From contig NZ_CP076723.1 of the NCBI RefSeq assembly GCF_018986915.1, positions 2,203,501 to 2,267,500 on the forward strand: a stretch of DNA of 64,000 nt, in the 5' to 3' direction. Positions 35,107-44,296 of the stretch are shown here, piece by piece (position 1 is the first letter of the stretch; every line of letters starts with the position of its first letter). The notes beneath the pieces were generated by a model that was given only the letters and a program-made list of their open reading frames with translations, was not told the DNA's origin and ran no database searches. The DNA comes from Geomonas oryzisoli. GTDB lineage: Bacteria; Desulfobacterota; Desulfuromonadia; Geobacterales; Geobacteraceae. Both the position numbers and the translations under genes were made by a program.

Positions 35107-38100
35107 GATTCCTCCGTCATTTCCGTCTTGCCTGCGTGAAGTCCGTGTTTGCCCCCGGGCTTCTCATGCACCGGCGGGAGGTCCCGCTCAGGCCCTGCCA
35201 CCTCCCGCTCGGCGAGCGGTCCCTGGGCGGCGGCGCGCCGTTTCTTCGACCTTCTTCCCGCGACGAGCTGGACCGAGAAGGCCTTCGACTCCTCGATGCT
35301 CACGTTGGGGTCGGCCACGAACGCGGTGAGCTCGTTGGCCGCATCGCCGGTGGAGCGTCCGATCCAGCTCCAGTGATAGGGAATCCCCACGGTGTGCAGG
35401 GTCTGCCCCTGCTGCACGAAAGGCTGCATCCTGCCGGTCACCAGCACCCGCGCCTCGATCTCGCCCCGGATGGTGCTGACCGTGGCCCAGCCGCCATTCT
35501 CCAGCCCGCGCAGCTCAGCCAACTCCGGCGACACCTCGACGAACATCTCCGGTTGCAGCTCGCACAGCCAGGGGACCCAGCGGCTCATCCCTCCGGCGGT
35601 GTGATGCTCGGTAAGGCGGTAGGTCGTGGCGATGAACGGATAGTCCGGATCCCCCCAGGCCTTGTGGTAGGGGTTATCCTTGCGAATCCACTCCATGCGG
35701 GCCGGGTTGCACTGTTGCCCGTAGAGCGGGTTCTTCAGCACCGACTCCTCCGGCTCGTAGTGCGTGGGGAGCGGGCCGTCCAGAAGCCCGTTGGGGTCAT
35801 AGAGCCACGCCTTCCCTTCCGCCTGCATGATGAACGGATCGATACCGGAGAGGGTGTCGATCCCCTTGGCGTCGGGGGGCGGCCGGTACTCGGGGGGACG
35901 GTCCACGATGAAATCGGGATTGTCGTAGCCGGTCCACTTGCGCTGCTCGGTATCCCACCATACGTATTTCTTCCGCTCGGACCACGGTTTGCCATCCGGG
36001 TCGGCCGAGGCCCTGTTGTAGAGCAGTCGACGGTTGGCCGGCCACGCCCAGCCCCATTCCGGCGCCACCCAGGTCTGCTCCGACGCAGGCTTCCTTCTGG
36101 CGGGCTGATTGACGCCGTCCTTGTAGCAGCCGCAGTAGATCCAGCAGCCGCACACCGTGCTGCCGTCATCCTTCAGCTCCTTGTAACCCGACAGGTACCT
36201 ATGCCCCCCCAAGGTGTAGCCGCTTATCTCGGCAAGCACCTCCTCTGCATCAGGCTCCTCTATATCGCCGATGCTGCGGTAGTCCCAGGTCAGGTCGCGC
36301 AGGGCAAGATCCTTCTGCTCCGTCGAGGTCCTATACAGTTCCTTCAGCCTCCTGCCGAGATGCCAGATGAAGTGCAGTTCGGAGCGGCAGTCGCCGGGCG
36401 GTTCCACCGCCTTGTGGTGCCACTGCAAAAGGCGCTGCGTATTGGTGAAGGAGCCATCCTTCTCGGTGTGGGCGGCGCAGGGGAAGAAGAAGACCTCGGT
36501 GCCGATATCCGCCGGTTTGACGTCGCCGGCAACGATCTCGGGCGCATTACGCCAGAACTCCGCCGTTTCGGTTGGGGCGAAATCACGCACCACGAGCCAC
36601 TTCAGGTTGCGCAGCCCCTTGCGCTGCAGGGCGCAGTTCATCGACCCCACCGCCGGGTTTTCTCCCATGACGAAATACCCCTGCACCAGGGAATCGGCCA
36701 TCGCGGCCACCGTCACCATGTGGGAGTGGTCGCCGGAGATGTGAGGCAGGTAGTGGTAGCACCAGTCGTTTTGCAACGTGGCGGCCGCACCGTACCATGC
36801 CTTCAGCAGCGACACCGTGTACTTGGGAAACTCGCTCCACCAGCCTGAGGCCGATTCGTTGTACTCCAGGTACTTCTTGAGGTCGGTATCATAGGAAGCC
36901 TTGGGCATGGGGAGGTAACCGGGGAGCATGTTGTAGAGGGTCGGGATATCAGTGGAGCCCTGGATGGACGAGTGCCCGCGCAGCGCCATGATGCCGCCGC
37001 CGGGGCGCCCGATGTTGCCCAGCAGCATCTGCACGATGGCCGCCGTGCGGATGTACTGCACCCCTATGGAGTGCTGGGTCCAGCCGACGGCGTAGCAGAA
37101 GGCGCTGGTCCGGTCACGGCCGGAGTTGTCGCACAAAGCGCGCGCCACCTTCTCGAACAGCTCGGGAGGAACGCCGCAGGCCTCCTGCACCACCTCGGGC
37201 GTGTAGCGGGAGAAGTGCCTTTTCACGATCTGGAAGACGCACAGCGGATCGGTGAGCGTGAAGTCGTGTTGTTCCGCGGAAACGATAGCGCCGCGCTCTG
37301 CACGCGGTTCCCCCGAGAACATCTCACGGTGCCCGGCGGCGGGTGTTACCTCGAGACCCCGGTACTGCCAGGAGGATGGATCGTACTGTCCCTTCTCGGC
37401 ATCCCAGCCGCTGAAGAGGCCATCCAGGTCCTCGGTATCCTGGTAGTCCTCCGAGACCAGCGCGGCGGCATTGGTGTAGTTGATCACGTAATCCCTGAAC
37501 CAGCGGTCGTTGGTGATGATGTAGTTGACCAGGCCTCCCAGGAAGGCGATGTCGCTGCCGGGACGGATCGGGACGTGGATATCGGCTACGGCGCTGGTGC
37601 GGGTGAAGCGGGGATCGACGTGGATGATGGTGGCGCCGCGGCGTTTGGCCTCCATGACCCAGCGGAAGCCGACCGGGTGACATTCGGCCATGTTGGAGCC
37701 CTGGATGACGATGCAGTCGGAATGTTGCAGGTCCTGCTGGAAGGTGGTCGCCCCGCCCCTGCCGAACGAGATCCCCAGACCGGGGACCGTGGAGGAGTGT
37801 CAGATCCGCGCCTGGTTCTCAATCTGGACGATGCCAAGCGAAGTGAAGAGCTTCTTGATCAGGTAGTTCTCCTCGTTGTCGAGGGTCGCTCCGCCGAGAT
37901 GGGCGATGCCGAGCGTCCGTCGCAGGGGGTGCCCCTTTTCGTGCTGATCCTCCCAGGTTTCATCGCGGCTCTGTTTGACCCGGTCGGCCACCATCTCCAT
38001 CGCCTGCTGCAGCGGGATCTTCTCCCATCTGATGCCGTACGGGCGCCGGTACAGGACGTTCATGGCCCGGTGAGTACCGGTGACGAGTTGCATGGTGGCC

Positions 38101-38369
38101 GATCCCTTGGGGCAGAGGCACCCCTCGGAGATGGGGGAGTCGTAATCCCCCTCTATATCCATGATCTTGCCGTCTTTGACGTAGACCTTCTGGCCGCATC
38201 CGACGCCGCAGAAAGGGCAGATCGACTCTACCACCTTGTCCGCGTCGGCGGTCCTGGGACTGAGGGAGCGTGTTCTCTCTGTCATGGCGGATTCACGCAG
38301 TCCGCCCGGGTCGCGATTGGCCACCTGGCGCAGGGCCGGCCACGTTAGGAACCAGTTTTTCTTTGCCAT
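35103..38369 (-). CDS. fdnG: Formate dehydrogenase catalytic subunit, selenoprotein (UGA read as Sec)
   Basis: 1088 residues read through an in-frame TGA (complement 37800-37802) as selenocysteine 190, in the context ENQARI-Sec-HSSTVPGLG, which is the family's active site. N-terminal 4Fe-4S ligands are Cys51, Cys54, Cys58 and Cys86. Later segments bind bis-MGD (NMAECHPVGF; FCYAVGWTQHS; RPGGGIMALRGHSS; MGENPAVGS). A SECIS hairpin follows the UGA. The N-terminus (MAKKNWFLTWPALRQVANRD) has no twin-arginine signal, so export is not evident. ATG 38369 has AAGGAG upstream. It oxidises formate to CO2 (or the reverse). Confidence 0.95.
37771..37788 (-). promoter_or_regulatory. SECIS element for selenocysteine insertion
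   Basis: In the mRNA, GUCCCC and GGGGAU pair around the loop GGUCU. The loop begins 18 bases after the UGA, which agrees with what I recall of the E. coli fdhF SECIS (same loop sequence and distance). SelB binding to the GGU loop is established for that family. Confidence 0.85.
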
Positions 38370-38546
38370 CGCCTGCTCCTTGATAAACCGGGTTAAAAAA
38401 CATTAGATGGGTTTAACATTGATGATAACAAAGTCAAACTTTAAATAGGGGACCAGCAGAAGCTTGGGGTAAAGGGTATAGTCTGTTTTCGGATCGTAGG
38501 AGTGCCGGCAAAGACAAATCCCCCCTGCCCCCCCTTTGACAAGGGG

Positions 38547-38564
38547 GAACGTGATGTCACGTTC
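38547..38564. promoter_or_regulatory. Perfect dyad GAACGTGA / TCACGTTC
   Basis: Eight-base arms with a two-base centre. It could be an operator for fdnG, whose start is about 180 bp away, or part of a repeat. No known regulator site was matched with confidence. Confidence 0.3.
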
Positions 38565-38613
38565 AGCACTTCGTTTATTATTTGCACATAGAGCCAGACA
38601 CGTGGTCCCTGTA

Positions 38614-38635
38614 GGGGCGAATAATCATTCGCCCC
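38614..38635. repeat. GGGCGAAT palindrome, copy 3
   Basis: GGGGCGAAT, AATC, ATTCGCCCC, the same 22-bp palindrome as the acnA terminator stem but without a T-run. Confidence 0.8.
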
Positions 38636-38690
38636 CCTGCCCGTTCACTCGCAATTTGCTGTAGGGACTCCCGCACTCAACATTGAATGA

Positions 38691-38729
38691 AAAAAGCACC
38701 TGCCGGCGCGAGGCCGACAGGTGCTTTTT
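38691..38729. terminator. Terminator of the cytochrome c gene
   Basis: GCACCTG and CAGGTGC with inner GGC/GCC pairing, flanked by AAAAA on one side and TTTTT on the other, usable in both directions. It lies about 130 bp after the cytochrome stop, beyond one GGGGACTGGCTCC repeat pair. Confidence 0.75.
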
Positions 38730-38736
38730 ACTATTA

Positions 38737-38842
38737 GGGGACTGGCTCCGCCAGGTGCCTGTCCCCTTAGTGCTTTGGGAAGGCGGCTGAGCTGAAAGGA
38801 GCGTTCCGCTAGGGGGACAGGCACCTAACGGAGCCTGACCCC
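38737..38842. repeat. GGGGACTGGCTCC REP-like repeat, inverted pair
   Basis: One copy at 38737-38766 (GGGGACTGGCTCC...AGGTGCCTGTCCCC) and an inverted copy at 38813-38842. Each forms a hairpin GGGGAC/GTCCCC with T-T mismatches and inner GGC/GCC and CC/GG pairs. Further pairs lie at 51101-51170 and 54618-54697. Confidence 0.8.
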
Positions 38843-38856
38843 TTCCGGCAAGGGGA

Positions 38857-39189
38857 TTACTTGAAGGTAGCCAGGATGTACTTAGCGATGGCATTCGCCT
38901 CGGCATCGGGCACGGCCTTGGCGTCGAACTTGGTCATCCCCGGACCCGGATTGCGCATCTTGGCGACGATGTCCTTCTCGGTCTTCACGCCGTTGGCGGC
39001 GAGGTCCTTCTTGCCGAGCCCCTTCTTCGGGTTGATGATGTTGCCACCTTTCGGATGACAGGCGACACAGTGCTGATCGAACTTGGCCTTGGCATCGATC
39101 TTCTCGCCCTTCTTGGCTTCGGCGAAGGCGGGAACCGCGATTACCGACATAGACAGCACAGCAGCAGTAGCAATGACAACTTTTTTCAT
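38857..39189 (-). CDS. Periplasmic monohaem cytochrome c
   Basis: 110 residues with a signal peptide (VVIATAAVLSMSVIAVPAFA), one haem motif CVACH (Cys41, Cys44, His45) and a likely distal ligand Met85 in PGPGMTKF, so a class I c-type cytochrome of the c553/c6 style. It is a soluble periplasmic electron carrier. ATG 39189 follows AAGGAGG. It is isolated between fdnG and paaK on the same strand; a role as electron acceptor for a periplasmic enzyme is possible but not shown. Confidence 0.92.
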   Translation of the reverse strand: MKKVVIATAAVLSMSVIAVPAFAEAKKGEKIDAKAKFDQHCVACHPKGGNIINPKKGLGKKDLAANGVKTEKDIVAKMRNPGPGMTKFDAKAVPDAEANAIAKYILATFK

Positions 39190-39291
39190 GTTGATTCCTC
39201 CTTGGTAGTATCGGGGGGGCGTGCCCCAGTTGAGTATCGCTTGCAGCCTAATAGCACCCGGCTGGAAAGGAAAAGCGGAATCAATGCTAGT

Positions 39292-40593
39292 CTAGATTTT
39301 CCTGTTGTCAATGACACGACATGCTTTGCCTTCCGCCCTCGGGATGCTGTTCGGCTCAACCAGCTTCACAACGGCACCGACGCCGAGTACGGAATCGATC
39401 TTCTTCTCGACCTTGTCCAGGAAAGCCTTTTGCATCTTCATCTCGTCGAAGAAGATGTTCTCGGTGACCTCGATCCGGATCTCGAGGGTATCGAGCGCCC
39501 CCTTCCGGTCCACGACCAGCTGGTAGTGCGGCTGGCACCCCTCGATGGCGAAGAGCACGTCCTCGATCTGGGACGGGTAGACGTTCACCCCCTTGATGAT
39601 GAGCATGTCGTCGGAACGCCCCATGGTCTTCTTCATGCGCACCATGGTCCTGCCGCAGTCGCACTTTTCGTAGTCGAGCGAGGTGATGTCACGGGTCCGG
39701 TAGCGCACCATCGGGAAGGCTTCCTTGGTGAGGGAGGTGAGAACCAGTTCGCCCACGCTCCCCGGGGGCAACACCGCGCCGGTGTCGGGGTCGATGATCT
39801 CGGCTATGAAATGGTCCTCGGAGATGTGCATGCCGCACTTGCACAGGCACTCGCCGGCTACCCCCGGGCCGATGACCTCGGAGAGCCCGTAGTTGTCGGT
39901 AGCGGTGATGCCGAGACGCTCCTCGATCTCGCGGCGCATCGATTCGGACCAGGGCTCGCCGCCGAAGAGACCGACCTTCAGGGTCAGGCTCTTGGGATCG
40001 ATGCCCATCTTCTCCATCCGCTCCGCGATGGTGACCGCGTAGCTCGGGGTGGAAACCAGCGCGGTGGTGCGGTAGTCCTGCATGATCATGATCTGTTTTT
40101 CGGTGTTCCCCGCTCCCATCGGGATGACGGAGGCGCCGATCATCTCGGAGCCGTAGTGCAGGCCGAAGGCGCCGGTAAAGAGGCCGTAGCCGAAGGCGAT
40201 CTGAACCACGTCATCGCTGTTGACGCCGGCCGCGGTCATGAAGCGGGCCACCAGGCCGGACCACACCTTGAGGTCGTGCTTGGTATAGCCGACGACCGTC
40301 GGCTTGCCGGTGGTGCCGGAGGAGGAGTGGATGCGAACCACCTCGCGCAGCGGCACCGCGAACATGCCGTAGGGGTAGTTGAGGCGCAGGTCCTCCTTGG
40401 TGGTGAACGGGAGCTTGGACAGGTCGGCGAGGGACTGCACATCCTCGGGGACGATCCCCATCTCCTTGAACCTGGTGCGGTAGCAGGTGACGTTCTTGTA
40501 AACGCGGTTCAGAGTAGCCTGGAGCCGCTCCAGTTGGAGTTGCTCGATCTCTTCCCGCGGCATGCACTCGTAATCGGGATCCCAAATCTGCAT
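39292..40593 (-). CDS. paaK: Phenylacetate-CoA ligase family protein, copy 1
   Basis: 433 residues. Adenylate-forming signature [15 protein letters not shown], the family helix [52 protein letters not shown] with a CxC pair, and the C-terminal [17 protein letters not shown]. It forms an aryl-acetyl-CoA thioester with ATP; phenylacetate is the usual substrate. ATG 40593 follows GAGG. It ends the IorAB/Liv gene block and is one of two related ligases here (the other at 47272). Confidence 0.9.
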   Translation of the reverse strand: MQIWDPDYECMPREEIEQLQLERLQATLNRVYKNVTCYRTRFKEMGIVPEDVQSLADLSKLPFTTKEDLRLNYPYGMFAVPLREVVRIHSSSGTTGKPTVVGYTKHDLKVWSGLVARFMTAAGVNSDDVVQIAFGYGLFTGAFGLHYGSEMIGASVIPMGAGNTEKQIMIMQDYRTTALVSTPSYAVTIAERMEKMGIDPKSLTLKVGLFGGEPWSESMRREIEERLGITATDNYGLSEVIGPGVAGECLCKCGMHISEDHFIAEIIDPDTGAVLPPGSVGELVLTSLTKEAFPMVRYRTRDITSLDYEKCDCGRTMVRMKKTMGRSDDMLIIKGVNVYPSQIEDVLFAIEGCQPHYQLVVDRKGALDTLEIRIEVTENIFFDEMKMQKAFLDKVEKKIDSVLGVGAVVKLVEPNSIPRAEGKACRVIDNRKI

Positions 40594-40606
40594 AAAAACC
40601 TCGCTT

Positions 40607-40756
40607 CAATTGACAATTGACAATTGACAATGGACAACTAAAACCCGCTGCAATTGACAATTGACAATGGACAGCCCCCCCGCTTGCTGGCCTCGACACA
40701 GGCCGTCAGCAAATAGCGGGTTCATAATTGTCAATTGTCCATTGTCAATTGTGCAT
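40607..40756. repeat. Large inverted repeat of CAATTGACAATTG units
   Basis: Two tandem blocks of CAATTGACAATTGACAATGG (about 40607 and 40651) face an inverted block at about 40727-40753; AACCCGCT (40642) and AGCGGGTT (40715) pair inside. It fills the whole gap between livF and paaK and could fold into a cruciform or a long RNA hairpin within the operon. Confidence 0.8.
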
Positions 40757-40762
40757 TGATTA

Positions 40763-41506
40763 TCATCTCTCCCAAATTTCTTTCTTGTCGCGCCCGAGAT
40801 AGGCGCGCTGCACGTCCTTGTTTTCCAGCAACTCGGACGCCTTTCCTTCAAGTATCACTTTACCGGTCTCAAGGACATAGCCGCGGTCGGCGACCTTCAG
40901 GGCGGCGCGGGCATTCTGCTCTACCAAGAGGATGGTGGTCCCTTCCTCGCCCCTCAGACGCTCGATCACCTTGAAGATGTCCTGCACGACCAGCGGGGCG
41001 AGCCCCATGGACGGTTCGTCCAGAAGCAGCAGTTTCGGGCGGGCCATGAGCGCACGGCCGATGGCAAGCATCTGCTGCTCCCCGCCGGAGAGCGTGCCGG
41101 CCGCCTGGCGACGGCGCTCCTTGAGCCTCGGGAACATCAGGAACATCCGCTCCAGGTCGGTGCCGATCTCGACCCTCTGTCCGCCGGCGCGGTAGCGCAG
41201 GTAGGCGCCCAGTTCCAGGTTCTCCTCGACGGTGAGCGGGTTGAATACCTGGCGCCCCTCGGGCACCTGCGACAGCCCGAGGGAAACCACGCGGTCCGCC
41301 GCCTGCCCGACAATGTTCTTACCCTCCAGCAGGATCTCTCCGCTCGCCGTGGGGATGATGCCGGACAGGGTGTTGAGGAGCGTGGTCTTGCCGGCACCGT
41401 TGGCACCGATCAGGGTCACTATTTCGCCGGCCTTCAAATGCAGCGACACGTTCTTGAGCGCGTGCACCTTGCCGTAATAGGCGTTGATGTTCTTGATCTT
41501 TAGCAT
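40763..41506 (-). CDS. livF: Branched-chain amino acid ABC transporter ATPase LivF
   Basis: 247 residues from ATG 41506 (AAAGGA upstream). Walker A GANGAGKTT, signature LSGGEQ, Walker B LLLLDEPSMGL, and the LivF-style start IKNINAYYGKVHALKNVSLH. It energises import of branched-chain or related amino acids together with LivG. It is separated from livG by a GC-rich repeat of about 90 bp, but lies on the same strand and in the usual order. Confidence 0.93.
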   Translation of the reverse strand: MLKIKNINAYYGKVHALKNVSLHLKAGEIVTLIGANGAGKTTLLNTLSGIIPTASGEILLEGKNIVGQAADRVVSLGLSQVPEGRQVFNPLTVEENLELGAYLRYRAGGQRVEIGTDLERMFLMFPRLKERRRQAAGTLSGGEQQMLAIGRALMARPKLLLLDEPSMGLAPLVVQDIFKVIERLRGEEGTTILLVEQNARAALKVADRGYVLETGKVILEGKASELLENKDVQRAYLGRDKKEIWER

Positions 41507-41578
41507 TTGTGTCCTTTGAAGCTCTCTGCCCCGCATACTCCCGTGGAGGCAGATTTGGTTCTTGGGAGTGAGCCTGCA

Positions 41579-41669
41579 CTCTCCTCCCCCCGGAGGGGGG
41601 AGGTTGGGAGGGGGGAATGATAAGCCGCTGTGCTCCCCCTCCCTGCCCCTCCCCCTTCGGGGGAGGGAA
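41579..41669. repeat. GC-rich nested hairpin repeat, copy 2 (between livG and livF)
   Basis: CCTCCCCCC/GGGGGGAGG and CCCTCCCCC/GGGGGAGGG hairpins flank a 40-bp centre; the arms are closely similar to copies at 19849 and 46710. Confidence 0.8.
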
Positions 41670-41678
41670 CCAGACTTG

Positions 41679-42431
41679 CTACTCTTCGCCCAGGTATGCA
41701 GTGATTACGGCCGGATTGTCCTGGATCTGCCGCGGCGTCCCTTCGGCAAGCATGGTGCCGAGGTTCAACACCACCAGCTGATCGCAGATATCCATGACCA
41801 GGTCCATGTCGTGCTCGACCAGGGCCACGGTGACGCCCAGATCCCGGATCCTCTTGATCAACTCGGCCAGATCAGCGGTCTCACTGCTGTTCAGCCCCGC
41901 CGCCGGTTCATCCATCAACAGTATCTTCGGCTCCAGCGCCATAGCCCGGGCGATCTCGAGGAGCCTTCCCTTGCCGAAGGACAGGGTCCCGGCCTGTACC
42001 TCAGCCAGCTCCGGGATCCCGACGAAGTCGAGGAGCTCCATGGCCCGCTCGCGGATGCGGCGCTCCTCGCTCATCTGCCAGGGCATCCGGAAGGAGCAGG
42101 CGAACAGCCCGGAACTGCTCTGGGTATGCAGCCCGACCATGACGTTCTCCAGCACGGTCATCTTGCCGAAGAGCTCGATGTTCTGGAAGGTCCGCACGAG
42201 CCCCAGCCGCGCGCGCCCTTCCGGCGGCAGCTTGGAGATGTCCTTCCCCTCCAGGAGCACCGCCCCGCTGGAGGGGGGATAGATCCCGGTGGCGACGTTG
42301 AAGAGGGTGGTCTTGCCCGCGCCGTTGGGGCCGATGATGCCGGTGATGGACCCCTTGCCGACGTTGAAGCTGATCCCTTCCAGGGCGGTCAGTCCGCCGA
42401 ACCTCTTGCCGATTCCGTTCAGGCTAAGCAT
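41679..42431 (-). CDS. livG: Branched-chain amino acid ABC transporter ATPase LivG
   Basis: 250 residues: Walker A GPNGAGKTT, LivG-specific insert around 85-125 (RTFQNIELFGKMTVLENVMVGLH), signature LSFGKGRLLEIARA, Walker B ILLMDEPAAGLN and H-loop ALVEHDMDLV. The signature reads LSFGKG instead of LSGGQ, a variant common in LivG proteins. Its start overlaps the livM stop by 8 bp. Confidence 0.93.
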   Translation of the reverse strand: MLSLNGIGKRFGGLTALEGISFNVGKGSITGIIGPNGAGKTTLFNVATGIYPPSSGAVLLEGKDISKLPPEGRARLGLVRTFQNIELFGKMTVLENVMVGLHTQSSSGLFACSFRMPWQMSEERRIRERAMELLDFVGIPELAEVQAGTLSFGKGRLLEIARAMALEPKILLMDEPAAGLNSSETADLAELIKRIRDLGVTVALVEHDMDLVMDICDQLVVLNLGTMLAEGTPRQIQDNPAVITAYLGEE

Positions 42432-43389
42432 CGCTCCCCTCCGCTACCTTCCTCGCCGGCACCAGGCGCCGAAACAGCGCCGGTATCCCCTCCACCAGCC
42501 CTCCGGGGAGGTAGATGGTCATGGTGATCAGCAAAAGGCCATAGACGATGATGTCGAAGTCCTGGAAGGAGCGCAGCATCTCGGGAAGCAGGGTCAGAAG
42601 CAGCGCCCCCAGGATGGAGCCGTACACGCTTCCCAGGCCGCCGATGACGATCATGGTGAGGAGCTCCACCGAGAAATGGAAGCCGAAGGAGTTGGGCGAG
42701 ATGAAGGTCATCACGTGGCAGTAGAGGCTCCCCATGATGGCGGACATGAAGGCCGACAGGGTGAACACCTGCACCTTCATGAGCCTCGCGTTGACACCCA
42801 TGACGCGCGCGGCGACTTCCGAATCGTGAATGGCCCGGAGACCGCGGCCGAAGCGGGAGTTCACCAGGTTCAGCGACAAAAGGATCATCCCCAGCGCGAA
42901 GACCCAGACCAGGTAATAGTTTTTGAGGTCCGAGTCGAAGGTGAGGCCGCCGATCTGCAGGTTGGGAATGCCGGAGAGCCCGGACGGCCCGCCGGTCAGG
43001 TCCACGGTCTCGTTGAAGGCGATGTTGACGATGATGCCGACGCCCAGGGTGGCCATGGCGAGGTAGTGCCCCTTCAGGCGCAGCACCGGGAACCCGATGG
43101 CGAACGCGAAGGCCGCAACGCAGAGCGCGACCACGACCATGGCGAGCCAGGGGTTGAGGCCGTAAGCGGTGGTGAGTACGCCGGAGCCGTAGGCGCCAAG
43201 GCCGAAGAAGGCGGCCTGCCCGAGCGAGATCTGGCCGGCGTAGCCCAGGAGGAGGTTCAACCCCAGGGCGAGCACGCTGTTGATCCCGACGAAGATGAGA
43301 ACGTTGGTGAGATACCCCCCGGAAAGCGGCAGCGGGATGAGCAGGACCACGAGGGCAAAAACGAGAAATTTAATTCTGTCCGATTTCAA
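42424..43389 (-). CDS. livM: Branched-chain amino acid ABC transporter permease LivM
   Basis: 321 residues, about nine or ten membrane helices, with the LivM hallmarks GYAGQISLGQAAFFGLGAYGSGVL and the cytoplasmic coupling loop FGRGLRAIHDSEVAARVMGVN. It forms the membrane channel with LivH. Starts 10 bp after livH and overlaps livG. Confidence 0.93.
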   Translation of the reverse strand: MKSDRIKFLVFALVVLLIPLPLSGGYLTNVLIFVGINSVLALGLNLLLGYAGQISLGQAAFFGLGAYGSGVLTTAYGLNPWLAMVVVALCVAAFAFAIGFPVLRLKGHYLAMATLGVGIIVNIAFNETVDLTGGPSGLSGIPNLQIGGLTFDSDLKNYYLVWVFALGMILLSLNLVNSRFGRGLRAIHDSEVAARVMGVNARLMKVQVFTLSAFMSAIMGSLYCHVMTFISPNSFGFHFSVELLTMIVIGGLGSVYGSILGALLLTLLPEMLRSFQDFDIIVYGLLLITMTIYLPGGLVEGIPALFRRLVPARKVAEGSDA

Positions 43390-43399
43390 AGTAAAACCT

Positions 43400-44284
43400 T
43401 TAAACCCTTTCAGTTTCGCCCTTCTTGAATAGTCCCTGCGGCCTGATGAAGAGGATCAGGAGCAGGATGAAAAACGCGATGGCGTCCTTGTAGCCTGAAG
43501 AGATGAGCCCGGCCCCAAGCGACTCCAGGGTGCCCAGGATCAAGCCCCCCAGCACGGTGCCCAGGCCGCTCCCCATCCCCCCCATGATGGCGGCGCAGAA
43601 CCCCTTCAGCCCAAGCATGACGCCGACGTCGTAGGCGGTCATGGTGAGCGGCGCGATGATGACGCCGGCCAGCGAGCCGACGGCGGCGCTGATCACGAAG
43701 GAGAAGAGCACCATGCGCCCGACGCTGATGCCGACCAGGTTGGCGGCGCGGCGGTTGAAGGAGCAGGCGCGCATGGCCTTGCCGCTGATGGTGTGGTTGA
43801 AGAAGAGCCTGCACCCCACGATGACCAGCACGGTGACCCCGAAGATCCAGAGGTGCTGCGGCAAAAGCGTCGCCCCGGCGATGCTGATCGGGTCGGTACC
43901 GGAGAAGGCCGGCAGCGCCTGGGTATCCTTCCCCCAAAGGAGCATCACCAGCCCCCGGATCAGAATGCTGGCGCCGATGGTGATGATGATGAGCATGAGC
44001 GGGGTGGCGTTTTTGAGCGGCCGGATGGCCAGCCGCTCGAAAACAAGGCCGATGATGGTGGTCACCGCGACCGCAACGGCGATGGCCACCACCAACGGCA
44101 GATGCAGCACGTTCAGCGAAAAGATGGCCAACACCCCGCCCAGCATGACGAATTCACCCTGGGCGAAGTTGATGATCCCGGTGGAATTGAAGATGATGGC
44201 GAAGCTTAAGCCGATCAGGGCGTAGATGGAACCTGTGGCGAGCCCCGATATGACGAACTGCGTTACCTGGTTTAAAAGCTCCAT
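43400..44284 (-). CDS. livH: Branched-chain amino acid ABC transporter permease LivH
   Basis: 294 residues, about eight helices, with SIYALIGLSFAIIFNSTGIINFAQGEFVMLGG at the N-terminus and the coupling loop AMRACSFNRRAANLVGISV. It lies 12 bp after the binding-protein gene in the standard liv order. Confidence 0.93.
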   Translation of the reverse strand: MELLNQVTQFVISGLATGSIYALIGLSFAIIFNSTGIINFAQGEFVMLGGVLAIFSLNVLHLPLVVAIAVAVAVTTIIGLVFERLAIRPLKNATPLMLIIITIGASILIRGLVMLLWGKDTQALPAFSGTDPISIAGATLLPQHLWIFGVTVLVIVGCRLFFNHTISGKAMRACSFNRRAANLVGISVGRMVLFSFVISAAVGSLAGVIIAPLTMTAYDVGVMLGLKGFCAAIMGGMGSGLGTVLGGLILGTLESLGAGLISSGYKDAIAFFILLLILFIRPQGLFKKGETERV

Positions 44285-44296
44285 GAATCCTCTTAC

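Larger units (their letters stand above)
38370..38856. other. Repeat-rich intergenic region upstream of fdnG
   Basis: 487 bp without a gene. It holds the fdnG leader, with a direct repeat AATGTT...CCC on the minus strand near 38400-38425, a C-run/G-run hairpin (38520-38547), an 18-bp dyad GAACGTGA/TCACGTTC (38547-38564), a GGGCGAAT palindrome (38614-38635), the cytochrome terminator (38691-38729) and two copies of the GGGGACTGGCTCC repeat. Confidence 0.7.

Noticed and set aside
35103-37691. Separate truncated formate dehydrogenase or pseudogene
   Set aside because: The interrupting UGA is at the known selenocysteine position and is followed by a SECIS hairpin.
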